Shown here one piece after another: positions 40,673-51,664 of a stretch of 64,000 nt of DNA; within the stretch, counting starts at the first letter, position 1; each line of letters starts with the position of its first letter. The translations under genes were made by a program, and so were the position numbers. The notes below the pieces were generated by a model. The model ran no database searches. It worked only from the letters and a program-made list of their open reading frames with translations, and was not told where the DNA came from. Origin of the DNA: Stenotrophomonas sp. 24(2023) (GTDB taxonomy: Bacteria > Pseudomonadota > Gammaproteobacteria > Xanthomonadales > Xanthomonadaceae); contig NZ_CP133160.1 in NCBI RefSeq assembly GCF_030913365.1, forward strand, positions 1,753,501-1,817,500, given 5' to 3'.

Positions 40673-43600
40673 TTACTTCTCCCGCCGCCAGTTCAGCGAC
40701 CCACGGTTTTCCACCGTGCTCGATTCCACTTCCAGGTCGAAGCCCCGGCGCAGCAGGTACTTCAGCGTCAGCACCGAACCGGCGCCCACCATGGACACGC
40801 CATAGCCGACATACAGCTTCGGCGAAATGTACTTGCCGAAGCCGATCACCGACCCGCCCAGCGCACGCGACTGGCTCACGCCGGCATCGTCCAGGCCCAG
40901 CTTGGCGCCCAGCTGCGAGGCCAGCAGGCCACTGCCGGCCGACAGCGCGGCCGAGGCCGCGGTGACCTGCTGGGTCTGGTCGGTACTGGCGTTGGTCAGG
41001 CTGCGGCCCAGCACCAGGTAGGCCAGCGCTTCGGACTGCGACATCGCCGGGTCGGACCATACATCGGCACGCGGCTGCTGCGCGCGGCCGGTGACATCGA
41101 TGCCGGCGGTGACATCCCCGATGCGCCGCTCGGCACGGATGTTGATGCGCGGATCGGAAACGACGTTGTAGTTCCAGTTGAGGTTGCCGCGGGTGATGGT
41201 CAGGTCCTGGCCATAGGCCTTGTAGCGGCCGCTGACTTCCAGGCCGCCATTGGCGGTCATCTCGCGGCCGGGCTTGGCCCAGACCTGCATCTTGCCGGTC
41301 AGCGCGCCCTTCAGGCCGAAGCCGGCCATCTTCACCTTGTCACCCAGGCTCACGGCCAGATCCATGTCCAGCGGCGATGTGCGGCTCTCCTCCGGGTCGG
41401 CCGGGTCCAGCACCACCACGTCCTCGCTGACCGAGGTACCCCGGTCCAGGCGTTCCAGGTCGATGTCCGCCTCGGGTACGTGCACGGTGCCGCGCAGTTC
41501 CATCGCGGCCTTGGCCAGGGTGAAGTCCAGGTCCGGGTTGGCGATGATGCGCAGCTCGCTGGTGTTGGACACCAGCACGTTCTCACCGTGGATCTTCAGC
41601 TGCAGCGGCTGCGCATCGCCGAACCAGGACAGGCCGCCGTCCACGTGCAGCGTGCCCTTGCCCGAATTGGCCTGCGCCACGATCTTGGCCGAGCCGTCGG
41701 GCTGGGCCACGAAGCTGCCCTTGCCCTGGTCCAGGGTCAGGCCCAGCGCCGGCAGCTCGGTCTTGAAGTTGCTCAGGTTCGCCTCGCCGCCCAGTGACGG
41801 CTGGCCGCGCGTGCCACGCAGGCTGACGTGGCCTTCGATCAACCCGGTCGGGCGCACGATGTCCGGCGAGAACAGCTCCAGCCAGTACAGGCGGGCCATG
41901 TTCAGGTACAGCTCGCCGTTGAGCGGCGCGCCCGCCTCCCAGCCGGTCTTGACCTTGGCATCGACGAAGCCGTTGCCCTGGAAGCCCATGCCCAGGTAGC
42001 CGTTGATTGCCGCCGGGGTCATGTCCAGCTTGATCGAGAACTGGTCGTAGCGCACCAGTTCGCCACGCTGCGCGTCGGTATCGCTGCGGGTGCTGGTGCC
42101 CAGGCGGACGCCACCTTCGGGGGAGCGGATGTCCACCTTGCCTTCCCAGGCGTTGCCACGCGGGCGGATCTGCGCATCGAGGTTGAGCTCGCCACGCAGG
42201 TAGATGCGGCGGCCGGACTGTGGTGGCAGCCAGGGCTGCACCAGCGACAGCGGCAGGGCATCCCCCCGCACCGTCAGGCCTTCGCGCGGCCAGTTGGCCT
42301 GCGCGCACAGCGCGCCGCCAGTGCCGGGCGCCAGGCAGGTATCGGTGAGAGTGAAGGCGCCGCCGTTGATGGCGAAGCTGGCCGGTGCACGCAGTGCCCA
42401 GGCATCGCCCTTCACCGGGGCGATGCGCAGGGTGGCCAGCTCACCGCGCCACTGCGCCCCCTGCTGGTGCACGCTGCCCTGCAGGTCCACCGCGCCCATC
42501 TCGTTGCGCGCCTGCGCCGCCAGGCGCAGGTTGGACACGCTGCCCTGGGCATCCACGTTCAGGCGTTCCAGCAGCATGCCGGCGTTGACCTGCTGGCCCT
42601 GCACGGCCAGCGTGCCGCTGTCACCGCGCCAGGGCAGCCGGCCCTTGATGCTGATCGCCTCGGCGCCGTAACCGTCCCAGCTGAGGTGGTCACCGACCAG
42701 GTCGGCGGTGATGTCCGGCGCATCGCGCGGCCCCTTCACCTGCACCTGGCCACGCAGGCCGCCATCGGCGCCGGGCAGCAGGTCACTGAGCTGCAGCGGC
42801 TCGAAGCGCGCATCGATGTCCAGGCGGTCACCCACCTTGCCCGAGGCGGTCACATGGCTGTTGCCGAGCGCCAGTTTCAGCTGGCCTTCGCCCTGGCTGC
42901 CCTGCAGGGCGAACCTGCCCTGCGCATCCAGCGCGCGCTTGCGCAGGCTGCCCTTCAGCGAAGGCAGGTCAACCGTGGCCTGGATGTCACCGCTGCTGCC
43001 GGCCGCGGCGTTGGCCGGTGGCGGTTGCTGGCGGCCGGTGGAGGCCAGCGAACCGGACAGGCGGCCATCCCAGCCCGGGGCGAAGTAGCCCGGGTCGAAA
43101 TCCTGCAGCTTGGCCTTGGCATCCCACACCAGCTGCGGTGCCCAGGCCACCTGCCCTTCGACCTGCAGCTGGCCGCCGGGCGTGTCCGCCTGCAGCTCGC
43201 GGATCGAGGCCGCCTGGTCGTTGCCGCGCACGTCAAAGCGCAGCTGCGCCTTCTGCTTCTCGCGCTCGACATCGGCGCGGCCGATCGCCGCCCACGCCTT
43301 GAGCGTACCGGCCAGGCCCAGGCGGGCTTCCTTCAGCGTCACCGGCACCGGCGGTGCGCTGCTGGTGTTCGGGTCCGGTGCCGGGGTCCAGGTCAGGTGG
43401 TTGGCCACCACCGAGAAGTTGATCTTCTGGTTGTCGGCATCGCGCAGGTCGGCACTGCCCTGCAGGCGTACGTCGCCGCCCAGCGCCTTGACCACCAGCG
43501 GATCGACGTTGAGCACCTGGTCTTCCAGGCTGACCCTGGACGGGGCCAGTTCGACCACGTACTCGCCCTGCTCGGCGCGGCCCTGCAGGGTGGCATGGCC

Positions 43601-44524
43601 GCCCTTGCCCTCGGCACGCAGGTCCAGCGACAACGGGGCGATGGTGGTACCGGCCAGCGCCGGGCCCAGCAGCGCCAGTTCCAGCGCGTCGCTCTTCACC
43701 GAGGCCGACCAGGTGGGATCGGTGCGGCCGTCGAACACCAGCAGTGCACGCAGCGGCTTGGGCGCGCGCCCGGCCACGGCCACTTCCATATGCCCCAGGT
43801 TGCCACGCGCCACCAGGCCCACGGTGGCGGCGGTGCGGCCACGCGGCGGCGGCAGTACGGCGGTGGCGGTCACATCGGTTTCGTAATCGTTGCGCGGCAG
43901 GTACTTGCCGTCCACGCGGAAGTCACCCATGTCGGTGTCGGCCACCAGCTGGGTGGCCTTGAATTCGCCGTTGGCGATTTCCACGCCACCGCGTGCGCGC
44001 GCGATGTCGATCAGCGGCTCGCCGCCGGAGGTGATGCGGAAGCCATCGATGGCGATCGCATCGGCCTGGATCGCCAGCGGCATTTCGATCTGCGGCAGCG
44101 AATCGGGCCACGACGGCAGCGTGAACGGCTCATCGCTCTTGGCCAGGTTCAGCGTCGCGTTGGTCAGTTCCAGCTTGTCCAGCATCAGCTTGCGGCCCAG
44201 CAGCGGCCGCAGGTCCGGTTCCAGGTGTGCGCGTTCGGCGTGGAAGTGGATGTCGTCGTAGCGGAAATCGACGTTGTACAGGGTCAGCGGACCGGCCACC
44301 GGGCCGTCCACCTTGTCCCAGGTGAAGCTGGCCCCGACCGGCAGGCGCGCGACCACCTGCGCCAGCAGCACATCGCGGCCGGCCACGGTCTGCAGCAGCC
44401 AGTACACGGCCAGCAGCAGCACCAGCCCCAGGCCGACCACGCCGGCCCCGGACCATGCCCAGAAGCGGCGGCGGCGGTAGAAACGCACGCGTGGCGGCGT
44501 GGCGGCGGGTCCGTTCGCGCTCAC
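40673..44524 (-). CDS. tamB: TamB, translocation and assembly module inner-membrane subunit
   Basis: A 1283-residue protein anchored by one N-terminal helix (WAWSGAGVVGLGLVLLLAVYWLLQ) and otherwise made of beta-rich repeats that span the periplasm, ending in the DUF490 domain (about residues 900-1283, with VLVLGRSLTNASTDQTQQ-type sequence). It works with TamA in autotransporter assembly and probably in phospholipid transfer to the outer membrane. The GTG start at 44524 overlaps the tamA stop codon (GTGA), so the two are coupled. Confidence 0.95.
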   Translation of the reverse strand: MSANGPAATPPRVRFYRRRRFWAWSGAGVVGLGLVLLLAVYWLLQTVAGRDVLLAQVVARLPVGASFTWDKVDGPVAGPLTLYNVDFRYDDIHFHAERAHLEPDLRPLLGRKLMLDKLELTNATLNLAKSDEPFTLPSWPDSLPQIEMPLAIQADAIAIDGFRITSGGEPLIDIARARGGVEIANGEFKATQLVADTDMGDFRVDGKYLPRNDYETDVTATAVLPPPRGRTAATVGLVARGNLGHMEVAVAGRAPKPLRALLVFDGRTDPTWSASVKSDALELALLGPALAGTTIAPLSLDLRAEGKGGHATLQGRAEQGEYVVELAPSRVSLEDQVLNVDPLVVKALGGDVRLQGSADLRDADNQKINFSVVANHLTWTPAPDPNTSSAPPVPVTLKEARLGLAGTLKAWAAIGRADVEREKQKAQLRFDVRGNDQAASIRELQADTPGGQLQVEGQVAWAPQLVWDAKAKLQDFDPGYFAPGWDGRLSGSLASTGRQQPPPANAAAGSSGDIQATVDLPSLKGSLRKRALDAQGRFALQGSQGEGQLKLALGNSHVTASGKVGDRLDIDARFEPLQLSDLLPGADGGLRGQVQVKGPRDAPDITADLVGDHLSWDGYGAEAISIKGRLPWRGDSGTLAVQGQQVNAGMLLERLNVDAQGSVSNLRLAAQARNEMGAVDLQGSVHQQGAQWRGELATLRIAPVKGDAWALRAPASFAINGGAFTLTDTCLAPGTGGALCAQANWPREGLTVRGDALPLSLVQPWLPPQSGRRIYLRGELNLDAQIRPRGNAWEGKVDIRSPEGGVRLGTSTRSDTDAQRGELVRYDQFSIKLDMTPAAINGYLGMGFQGNGFVDAKVKTGWEAGAPLNGELYLNMARLYWLELFSPDIVRPTGLIEGHVSLRGTRGQPSLGGEANLSNFKTELPALGLTLDQGKGSFVAQPDGSAKIVAQANSGKGTLHVDGGLSWFGDAQPLQLKIHGENVLVSNTSELRIIANPDLDFTLAKAAMELRGTVHVPEADIDLERLDRGTSVSEDVVVLDPADPEESRTSPLDMDLAVSLGDKVKMAGFGLKGALTGKMQVWAKPGREMTANGGLEVSGRYKAYGQDLTITRGNLNWNYNVVSDPRINIRAERRIGDVTAGIDVTGRAQQPRADVWSDPAMSQSEALAYLVLGRSLTNASTDQTQQVTAASAALSAGSGLLASQLGAKLGLDDAGVSQSRALGGSVIGFGKYISPKLYVGYGVSMVGAGSVLTLKYLLRRGFDLEVESSTVENRGSLNWRREK

Positions 44525-46305
44525 AGGTCCGCTCCGATGTTGAGGTACAGCTGGAACTTGGAATCGGGGTTGTTCAGGCCATGGGCGACGTCGATGCGCA
44601 CCGGGCCGACCGGCGATTTCCAGCGCACGCCCAGGCCGACGCCGGTATGCAGGTCGATGCTGCGGTCGAAGGCGCTGCCGGTATCGACGAACGCCGCCGC
44701 GCCCCAGGGACCGCCGTTGAAGTAATGCTCATACTCGGCCGAGCCGATCACCAGGTGCTTGGCACCCAGGGCGTACTTGTCCGGGGCCGGCGTGCGCGGG
44801 CCCACTTCGCGATAGGCGTAGCCGCGGATGCTGCGGTCGCCACCGGCGAAGAAGCGCAGGCTCGGCGGCATCGCCACCAGGTCGCTGGTCCAGGTGGTGC
44901 CGCCTTCGCCGCGCAGGATCAGGCGGTTGCTCTGGCCCACCGGCACATACCAGCGCAGCACCACGTTGGCCTGCACGAAGCTGGTGTCCGAGCCCACGCC
45001 GTCCACGCCGGTGCGCAGCGTGGCACTGCCACTGACACCCTTGCGCGGGAACAGGTTGTCATCCACGTTCACGTAGTCGGCCACCAGCTGCGGATAGACC
45101 AGCGTGGAGGTGTTGTAGACCGCGTTGGTGAACTCGGTGCCGGAGGCATAGCGCCAGCGCTCGCGCAGTGCGTTGACCGAGGCGATCGCGGTCCAGTGTT
45201 CGTTGATTTCGCCGCTGCGGCTGGCGATCAGCTTGAAGTTGCGCAGGTCGATGTAATCGGTCTGCTCGTCGTAGGCACTGGCGGCGAAGGTGTACCAGCC
45301 ATCGAGCCAGTTGAAGGCGGGGATGCGGTAGCTGGTGATCAGGCTCTTGCGCTTCTGCGCATAGTCCAGCTGGGTGTTCATCTTGTGGCCGCGGTTGTTC
45401 AGGTAGCGCCGCTCGACGCCCCCGCGCACACCCGGGCCGCTCTCGCTGCCGTAGCTCAGACCGTAGGTGTAGATGCTGCGCTTGGCGCGGGTCAGGTTCA
45501 CGTCCACCGGCACATCGCCGTTGTCATCGGCCTGCTCGGGGTGCGGCTGGATGTCGATGACGCTGAAGTAATCCAGCTTGGTCAGCGATTCGCGCAGGCG
45601 GTCCAGCTTGCCTTCGTGGAAGTAGCTGCCCTCCTCCCAGTACACCAGCGGGTCGAACAGCCTGTCGACGAAGTAGTCCTGGTGGAAGCGGATCGGCCCC
45701 ATGTTGTAGCGGCGGCCACTGTCCCAGGTCAGGTCGATGTCGGCGGCGTTGTCGGCACGGGTGATCTCCACCTTGCGCTGGGTGTAGTCGGCATCGAAGT
45801 AACCGCGCTCGGCCAGGCGCCGGGTGATGGTGATCTTGCTGGCTTCGTACTGGGTATGTTCGAAATGCTGGCCCTTGCGCGGCTTGAACGCGGTCAGGTC
45901 GTCCTGCAGGTACTGGTCGTACATCGCCGGGCCGGTGATGTCGATGTGCTCGCGGCGCACCTTCACCGGCTCGCCCTTGTCCACGTGGATCAGCACCCGC
46001 ACGGTCTCCCCCTCGCGCGGGGCTTCGACCTTGATCACCGGGTTGTAGTAGCCGAACGGCTCCAGCGCCTGGCGGGTCTGCCGTTCGGCCTGGGACAGCA
46101 GGTACTCCAGGCGTGATTCGCCCTGTTCCTTGCCGACGGTGTCGTACAGCGACAGCGAGACCTGGATGTTCTCGATGATCTCGGCGTCGTCGCCCTTGTC
46201 CAATCCCTTGATGTCCACCTTCTGGATGGTTCCGCGGGCCTGGGCCGCAGTGGCGGCAACCAGCGACAGAACCAGCAGGGGGAGGGCGAGTTTCTTTGCT
46301 TGCAT
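44521..46305 (-). CDS. tamA: TamA, Omp85-family outer-membrane protein
   Basis: A 594-residue outer-membrane protein with a signal peptide (MQAKKLALPLLVLSLVAATAAQA), three POTRA domains in the first half (starting RGTIQKVDIKGLDKGDD) and a 16-strand Omp85 barrel. The barrel contains FFAGGDRSIRGYAYREVGPRTP, the conserved (V/I)RGY/F hairpin, and ends LYLNIGADL. The start chosen here gives a clean signal peptide; an extension of 58 residues upstream would be unlikely coding. tamB follows directly. Confidence 0.94.
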   Translation of the reverse strand: MQAKKLALPLLVLSLVAATAAQARGTIQKVDIKGLDKGDDAEIIENIQVSLSLYDTVGKEQGESRLEYLLSQAERQTRQALEPFGYYNPVIKVEAPREGETVRVLIHVDKGEPVKVRREHIDITGPAMYDQYLQDDLTAFKPRKGQHFEHTQYEASKITITRRLAERGYFDADYTQRKVEITRADNAADIDLTWDSGRRYNMGPIRFHQDYFVDRLFDPLVYWEEGSYFHEGKLDRLRESLTKLDYFSVIDIQPHPEQADDNGDVPVDVNLTRAKRSIYTYGLSYGSESGPGVRGGVERRYLNNRGHKMNTQLDYAQKRKSLITSYRIPAFNWLDGWYTFAASAYDEQTDYIDLRNFKLIASRSGEINEHWTAIASVNALRERWRYASGTEFTNAVYNTSTLVYPQLVADYVNVDDNLFPRKGVSGSATLRTGVDGVGSDTSFVQANVVLRWYVPVGQSNRLILRGEGGTTWTSDLVAMPPSLRFFAGGDRSIRGYAYREVGPRTPAPDKYALGAKHLVIGSAEYEHYFNGGPWGAAAFVDTGSAFDRSIDLHTGVGLGVRWKSPVGPVRIDVAHGLNNPDSKFQLYLNIGADL

Positions 46306-46419
46306 GGCCACAGCATACCCAGCGAACGTGACGATGCGAAATGCACCCCGTTCTTCGCGATCGGTTGTTAAGTGGCAGTCAAAATGCGCGCCTGTGTGCG
46401 CGTTGTCTGCATGATACCG

Positions 46420-46492
46420 GTAGCGCCGGGCCATGCCCGGCGACTTTTCCCGGTGCCGCGCTGCGCGCGCGCCGGGCATGGCCCGGCACTAC
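46420..46492. repeat. REP doublet (GTAG ... CTAC, REPIN-like)
   Basis: A GTAG-CGCCGGGC-CAT-GCCCGGCG unit (46420-46442) faces an inverted copy ending in CTAC (46471-46492), 28 nt apart. The two could fold into one long hairpin. The pair lies between the divergent tamA and the convergent-side glyS gene. Confidence 0.75.
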
Positions 46493-46553
46493 CCGAGGGT
46501 GCAGGCCCCGCAGGGCGCGGTCCGCTGGATCCATGCCATGCGTGGGCGTGCCT

Positions 46554-46576
46554 GTAGATCCACGCCATGCGTGGAT
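46554..46576 (+). repeat. SMAG/REP stem-loop
   Basis: GTAG-ATCCACGC-CAT-GCGTGGAT, identical in stem to the copy at 16-38. A degenerate copy (TGGATCCATGCCATGCGTGG) precedes it at about 46526. It lies 16 nt before the glyS stop codon on the plus strand. Confidence 0.85.
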
Positions 46577-46591
46577 CCGGCCCCGTTCCGG

Positions 46592-48763
46592 TCAGCTGGA
46601 CAGGTGCTCGATCGCGGCGACCTTGCCCAGGCGTTCGCCGAGCAGGGTCAGCAGGGCCAGGCGGTTGCCACGCAGGGCCGGGTCTTCGGCATTGACCATC
46701 ACGCCATCGAAGAAGGCGTCCACCTGCGGGCGCAGGCGGGCCAGGCGCGCCAGCACGGCCACATAGTCCTTCTGCTGCAGGCTGGCGCCGGTGTCGTCGA
46801 TGGCCGCAGTGACCGCTTCGGCCAGCGCGCGCTCAGCGTCTTCCTGCAGCAGCGCCGGATCGATCTGCCCCGGAATGTCGCCTTCGGCTTTGCGCAGGAT
46901 GTTGCGGATGCGCTTGTTGGCCGCGGCCAGCGCCTCGGCCTCGGGCAGCGCGGCAAAGGTGCCGATGGCATCAAGGCGGCGGTCGAAGTCGTACAGCGAG
47001 GCCGGCTTCAGCTCGGCCACGGCGTTGAAGTGCGTGGCCGGCACGCCCTTGTCGCTGTAGTAGCCCTTCAGGCGGTCCAGGATGAAGTCGTAAGCCTCCT
47101 CACGTACTGCACGAGGCAGCGACGCGCCACCAACCACAGAGTTTCCAACCTTGACACCGGCGTCCCGCGCTTGCTCTGCAGCGTCAGAAATCTTGCCGAC
47201 ATTAGTGCGCGTGAGGGCAAGCAGCGCTTGGTCAAACGCTTGATCCAGCAGCGCGCGCAGGTCCAGCTCGAACCCGCTTTCGATGATCGTGCGGGCCAGG
47301 CCCAGCGCGTTGCGGCGCAGGGCGAACGGGTCCTTGTTGCCAGTCGGCTTCAGGCCGGCGGCGAACCCACCGGCCAGCGTGTCCACGCGTTCAGCGATCG
47401 CCAGCACCTTGCCCAGCGCCGACAGCGCGATGTCATCGCCACCGAAGCGCGGCTGGTAGGCCTCATCAATGGCCAGCGCCACCTCCGGCGATTCACCACC
47501 GGCCACGGCGTAGTGGCGGCCGGCGATGCCCTGCAGTTCCGGGAACTCGTTGACCATGCGCGACTGCAGGTCGTTCTTGGCCAGCTGTGCGGCACGCTTG
47601 GCCAGCACCGGATCGGCACCGACCTGCAACGCGATCACCTCGGCCAACGCCGACACGCGTGCCACCTTGTCGGCCACGCTGCCCAGCTTGGCCTGGTAGG
47701 TCACCGTCTTCAGGCCCTCGCCCATCGATTCCAGGCCCTGCTTCAGGTCTTCGTCAAAGAAGAACTTGGCATCGGCGAAGCGCGGACGGATCACGCGCTC
47801 ATAGCCCTTGGCCACTTCGGCCACATCCTTGGATTCGATGTTGGCGATGCCGATGAATTTCTCGGTCAGCTTGCCGCTGTCATCCAGCACCGGGAAGAAC
47901 TTCTGGTTGATCTCCATCGTCTCGATCAGCGCTTCCTGCGGCACGGCCAGGAACGCGCGCTCGAAGCTGCACAGCACCGCCGAGGGCCATTCGACCAGGT
48001 TCACCACCTGCTCCAGGTTGTCATCGGTGATGCGGGCGCTGCCACCGGCCTGGGCGGCGGCGGCCTGCACCTCGGCCACGATGCGCGCGCGGCGCTCGGT
48101 CGGGTCGACCAGCACCTTGGCCGCGCGCAGCGATTCGACGTAGTCCTGCGGCTGGCTCAGCCACACGGTCTTGTCGTGGTGGAAGCGGTGGCCGCGGCTC
48201 ATGCGGTCGGCCTTCAGGCCGAACAGTTCGGCCTCGACGATGTCCTGGCCGTGCAGCAGCACCAGCCAGTGCGCCGGGCGGGCGAAGCCCCAGCTGTGGT
48301 CACCCCAGCGCATCGGCTTGGGAATGGGCATGGCCGCGATGGCCTCACGCAGGATCTCCGGCAGCAGCGCTGCGGTGCGCGCACCCGGGGTCACGGCGCG
48401 GTGCACGAAGCGCTCGCCCTTGTTGTCGGTGGTCTTTTCCAGCGCGGTCCAGTCGATCCCGGCCTTGGCCGCAAAGCCCTGCAGGGCCTTGGTCGGTTGG
48501 CCTTCGGCGTCCAGCGCGATGTTCAGGTACGGGCCCAGCACTTCACTGCGCTGCTCGGGCTGTTCCAGGCCCACGCCCGGCAGCAGCACGGCCAGCCGGC
48601 GCGGGGTCGACAGCGGGCGCGCATCGCCCAGTTCCAGGGCAATGCCGCGCGTGCGCAGGCCCTCGACGACACCGTCGAAGAACGCCTGGGCCAGGCCCGG
48701 CAGCGCCTTGACCGGCAGCTCCTCGGTGCCCAGTTCGATCAGCAGGGGGGACAGTTGGCTCAT
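46592..48763 (-). CDS. glyS: Glycyl-tRNA synthetase beta subunit (with insertion)
   Basis: The 723-residue beta subunit of the alpha2-beta2 enzyme, which binds tRNA-Gly and supports the alpha subunit. Conserved parts are the N-terminal [26 protein letters not shown] and [18 protein letters not shown], and the C-terminal anticodon-binding region. The usual length is about 690, and an extra 30 or so residues sit between [11 protein letters not shown] and [15 protein letters not shown] (about residues 510-555, positions 47098-47235). The DNA there has about 58% GC and irregular codons. The reading frame is open, so the enzyme is probably functional. Confidence 0.93.
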   Translation of the reverse strand: MSQLSPLLIELGTEELPVKALPGLAQAFFDGVVEGLRTRGIALELGDARPLSTPRRLAVLLPGVGLEQPEQRSEVLGPYLNIALDAEGQPTKALQGFAAKAGIDWTALEKTTDNKGERFVHRAVTPGARTAALLPEILREAIAAMPIPKPMRWGDHSWGFARPAHWLVLLHGQDIVEAELFGLKADRMSRGHRFHHDKTVWLSQPQDYVESLRAAKVLVDPTERRARIVAEVQAAAAQAGGSARITDDNLEQVVNLVEWPSAVLCSFERAFLAVPQEALIETMEINQKFFPVLDDSGKLTEKFIGIANIESKDVAEVAKGYERVIRPRFADAKFFFDEDLKQGLESMGEGLKTVTYQAKLGSVADKVARVSALAEVIALQVGADPVLAKRAAQLAKNDLQSRMVNEFPELQGIAGRHYAVAGGESPEVALAIDEAYQPRFGGDDIALSALGKVLAIAERVDTLAGGFAAGLKPTGNKDPFALRRNALGLARTIIESGFELDLRALLDQAFDQALLALTRTNVGKISDAAEQARDAGVKVGNSVVGGASLPRAVREEAYDFILDRLKGYYSDKGVPATHFNAVAELKPASLYDFDRRLDAIGTFAALPEAEALAAANKRIRNILRKAEGDIPGQIDPALLQEDAERALAEAVTAAIDDTGASLQQKDYVAVLARLARLRPQVDAFFDGVMVNAEDPALRGNRLALLTLLGERLGKVAAIEHLSS
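47098..47235 (-). other. Lower-GC in-frame insertion within glyS
   Basis: The peptide encoded here (including [19 protein letters not shown] and [18 protein letters not shown]) has no counterpart in the E. coli-type beta subunit at this place. Weak terminal inverted repeats (CCTCACG at 47098-47104, CGTGAGG at 47210-47216) flank most of it. GC is lower than in the rest of the gene by about 8-10 points. Boundaries are approximate. Confidence 0.5.
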
Positions 48764-48835
48764 CGGTTCGATCCTGTGGTGGGGGCGCAGCGCGCAACGC
48801 GGCCGGCGCCCCGAAGTGATGGTGGAAAGCGGCCG

Positions 48836-49747
48836 TCAGGCCTTCTTCGCGCCGGGGAAGCCCAGCTTCTCGCGCTGCTCGTAGTAGGCCTTGGCCACCG
48901 CCTGGGCCAGCGCGCGCACGCGCAGGATGTAGCGCTGGCGCTCGGTCACGCTGATCGCGCGGCGCGCATCGAGCAGGTTGAAGGTATGGCTGGCCTTCAT
49001 CACCTGTTCGTAGGCCGGCAGCGGCAGGTTCACTTCCACCAGCTTCTGCGCCTCGCGCTCGCAGGCATCGAAGCGGTGGAACAGCTCGGCCACGTCGGCA
49101 TGCTCGAAGTTGTAGGTGCTCTGCTCCACCTCGTTCTGGTGGTAGACGTCGCCGTAGGTGACCGGCTGGCCATCCGGGCCGTAGGTCCACACCAGGTCGT
49201 AGACGTTGTCGCAGTTCTGCAGGTACATGCACAGGCGCTCGAGACCGTAGGTGATCTCGCCCAGCACCGGGCGGCATTCCAGGCCACCGGCCTGCTGGAA
49301 GTAGGTGAACTGGGTCACTTCCATGCCGTTGAGCCAGACTTCCCAGCCCAGGCCCCAGGCGCCCAGGGTCGGGGATTCCCAGTTGTCCTCGACAAAGCGC
49401 AGGTCGTGCACCAGCGGGTCGATGCCCAGTGCCTTGAGCGAATCCAGGTACAGCTGCTGGATGTTGTCCGGCGCCGGCTTCATCGCCACCTGGTACTGGT
49501 AGTAGCGCTGCAGGCGGTTGGGGTTTTCGCCGTAGCGGCCGTCGGTGGGACGGCGCGAGGGCTGCACGTAGGCCGCGTTCCAGGTTTCCGGACCGATCGC
49601 ACGCAGGAAGGTGGCCGGGTGGAAGGTACCGGCGCCCACTTCCAGGTCGAGCGGCTGGATCAGCACGCAGCCCTGCTGCGCCCAGTACTGGTTCAGGGTC
49701 TGGATCAGGCCCTGGAAGGTGATCGGAACGGTCGGGGTCGCGGACAT
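48836..49747 (-). CDS. glyQ: Glycyl-tRNA synthetase alpha subunit
   Basis: The 303-residue catalytic subunit (class II aminoacyl-tRNA synthetase). It contains [43 protein letters not shown] at the N-terminus (motif 1), [28 protein letters not shown] (motif 2) and [14 protein letters not shown] (motif 3). Its start codon (49747) is 85 nt from the divergent ATPase gene. It is followed 72 nt later by glyS, giving the glyQS operon. A TATACT -10 candidate lies just upstream on the minus strand. The start [14 protein letters not shown] is the family-typical one. Confidence 0.97.
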   Translation of the reverse strand: MSATPTVPITFQGLIQTLNQYWAQQGCVLIQPLDLEVGAGTFHPATFLRAIGPETWNAAYVQPSRRPTDGRYGENPNRLQRYYQYQVAMKPAPDNIQQLYLDSLKALGIDPLVHDLRFVEDNWESPTLGAWGLGWEVWLNGMEVTQFTYFQQAGGLECRPVLGEITYGLERLCMYLQNCDNVYDLVWTYGPDGQPVTYGDVYHQNEVEQSTYNFEHADVAELFHRFDACEREAQKLVEVNLPLPAYEQVMKASHTFNLLDARRAISVTERQRYILRVRALAQAVAKAYYEQREKLGFPGAKKA

Positions 49748-49831
49748 TCGGACGATTCTTGGCCGGCAAAGGGGGTGCGCTAGTATAGCGACCGACCTGC
49801 GGGGCATTCCGTACCCGGGAGGAGCAGGCGG

Positions 49832-51664
49832 ATGGAACATCGGCTGCCGGCCACGCCGGACGCTGGCCAGGGGGTGTCATTGCCACCGGGCCGCCTGCAT
49901 TTCGAACAGGTTGCCGCCGCCTTGATGGCCGATGGCCTGGTGGCCGCGCATGAGCGCGAGCGGGTGCGGTTTTCCGCCCAGGGCGCACGCAATGCCAGCG
50001 AGGTGCACCCGCTGGTGCTGCTGGCCAACCTCAAGCTGGCCGCCAGCGACGGCGGCGAACTGGGCCTGGAGCGGCTGACCGAATGGCTGGCCGCACGCAC
50101 CGCCACCCGCTACCTGCGCATCGACCCGACCCGCGTGGACGTACCGGCGGTGACCGCGCTGGCCTCGCACGCCTATGCGCGCCGCCACCGCTTCCTGCCG
50201 CTGGCGGTGGACAGCGAGCGCGTGCTGGTGGCCACCAGCGAGCCGCTGGCACAGGAATGGCGACGCGACCTGCAGCACCTGACCCGGCGGGTGATCGAGC
50301 TGGCGATGGTCAACCCGCTGGACCTGCACCGCTACACGATGGAGTTCTACGGCGTCACCCGCTCGGTGCGCGGCGCCCGGGGCGATGTCCGTGGCGAACC
50401 CAGCGGCACCCTGCCCAGCTTCGAGCAGCTGGTGGAACTGGGCCGCGCCGGCGACGTCAACGCCGATGACCACCATATCGTCCACATCGTCGACTGGCTG
50501 CTGCAGTACGCCTACGAACAGCGCGCCTCGGACATCCACCTGGAGCCGCGCCGCGACATGGGGCGCATGCGTTTCCGCATCGACGGGGTACTGCACAAGG
50601 TGTTCGAGGTACCGCCGGCGGTGATGACCGCCGTGGTCAGCCGCATCAAGGTGCTCGGCCGCATGGACCTGGCCGAGCGCCGGCGCCCGCAGGATGGCCG
50701 CATCAAGACCCGCTCGCCGGGCGGCCGCGAGGTCGAGATGCGCCTGTCGACCATGCCCACCGCCTTCGGCGAGAAGTGCGTGATGCGCATCTTCGACCCG
50801 GATGCCGCCTTCAAGAGCATCGACCAGCTCGGTTTCAGCCCGCAGGAGGCGGCCGGCTGGAATGCCCTGGTCGAGCGCCCGCACGGCATCGTGCTGGTCA
50901 CCGGGCCGACCGGCTCGGGCAAGACGACCACGCTATATTCCACCCTCAAGCGCCTGGCCACGCCGGACGTGAACGTGTGCACGGTGGAAGACCCGATCGA
51001 AATGATCGCGCCGGAATTCAACCAGATGCAGGTGCAGGCCAACATCGACCTGGATTTCGCCAGTGGTGTGCGCACCCTGCTGCGGCAGGACCCGGACATC
51101 ATCATGATCGGCGAGATCCGCGACCTGGAAACCGCGCAGATGGCGGTGCAGGCCTCGCTGACCGGGCACCTGGTGCTGTCCACCCTGCATACCAACGACG
51201 CCCCCTCGGCCATTACCCGCCTGCTCGACCTGGGGGTACCGCACTACCTGCTGGCCTCGACCCTCAACGGCATCCTGGCCCAGCGCCTGGTGCGTACGCT
51301 GTGCCCGCACTGCAAGCAGCCGCACCCCCTCGGCGCGGCCGATTGGGCGGTGCTGGCTGATAGCGATGGGGCATATCCAGATGCCGCCACGCCCTGTCGG
51401 CCGGTGGGCTGCCTGGAGTGCCGGCGCACCGGTTTCCTCGGCCGCGTCGGCCTGTATGAGCTGCTGCCATTGGGTTCGCGGCTGCGCGGGCAGATCCGCG
51501 CGGACATGGACCTGGCCGGTTTCAGCCGCGCCGCGCGGGCTGAAGGGCTGCGAACCCTGCGCCAGGCCGGGCTTGAAAAGGTGGCGCTGGGGCTGACTAC
51601 AATCGAGGAAGTCCTGTCTGTCCTTCCCCCTCCGGATGAATCCAGCGCCCTTCCTGATCCTTGA
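49832..51664 (+). CDS. GspE/PilB-family secretion ATPase
   Basis: A 610-residue hexameric ATPase of the type II secretion / type IV pilus class. It has an N-terminal GspE-N region, Walker [13 protein letters not shown] (about residue 359), Asp box region [17 protein letters not shown], Walker [13 protein letters not shown] and His box LSTLHTND. A tetra-cysteine zinc motif (CPHC near 491 and CLEC near 527) is intact, as in GspE and PilB. No other secretion or pilus gene lies beside it, so it is an orphan or a substitute motor. It is divergent from glyQ. Confidence 0.9.
   Translation: MEHRLPATPDAGQGVSLPPGRLHFEQVAAALMADGLVAAHERERVRFSAQGARNASEVHPLVLLANLKLAASDGGELGLERLTEWLAARTATRYLRIDPTRVDVPAVTALASHAYARRHRFLPLAVDSERVLVATSEPLAQEWRRDLQHLTRRVIELAMVNPLDLHRYTMEFYGVTRSVRGARGDVRGEPSGTLPSFEQLVELGRAGDVNADDHHIVHIVDWLLQYAYEQRASDIHLEPRRDMGRMRFRIDGVLHKVFEVPPAVMTAVVSRIKVLGRMDLAERRRPQDGRIKTRSPGGREVEMRLSTMPTAFGEKCVMRIFDPDAAFKSIDQLGFSPQEAAGWNALVERPHGIVLVTGPTGSGKTTTLYSTLKRLATPDVNVCTVEDPIEMIAPEFNQMQVQANIDLDFASGVRTLLRQDPDIIMIGEIRDLETAQMAVQASLTGHLVLSTLHTNDAPSAITRLLDLGVPHYLLASTLNGILAQRLVRTLCPHCKQPHPLGAADWAVLADSDGAYPDAATPCRPVGCLECRRTGFLGRVGLYELLPLGSRLRGQIRADMDLAGFSRAARAEGLRTLRQAGLEKVALGLTTIEEVLSVLPPPDESSALPDP

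Noticed and set aside
46433..49783. An 1116-codon open frame on the plus strand
   Set aside because: It is antisense to glyS and glyQ, whose conserved motifs are certain; long antisense frames are common in high-GC DNA.
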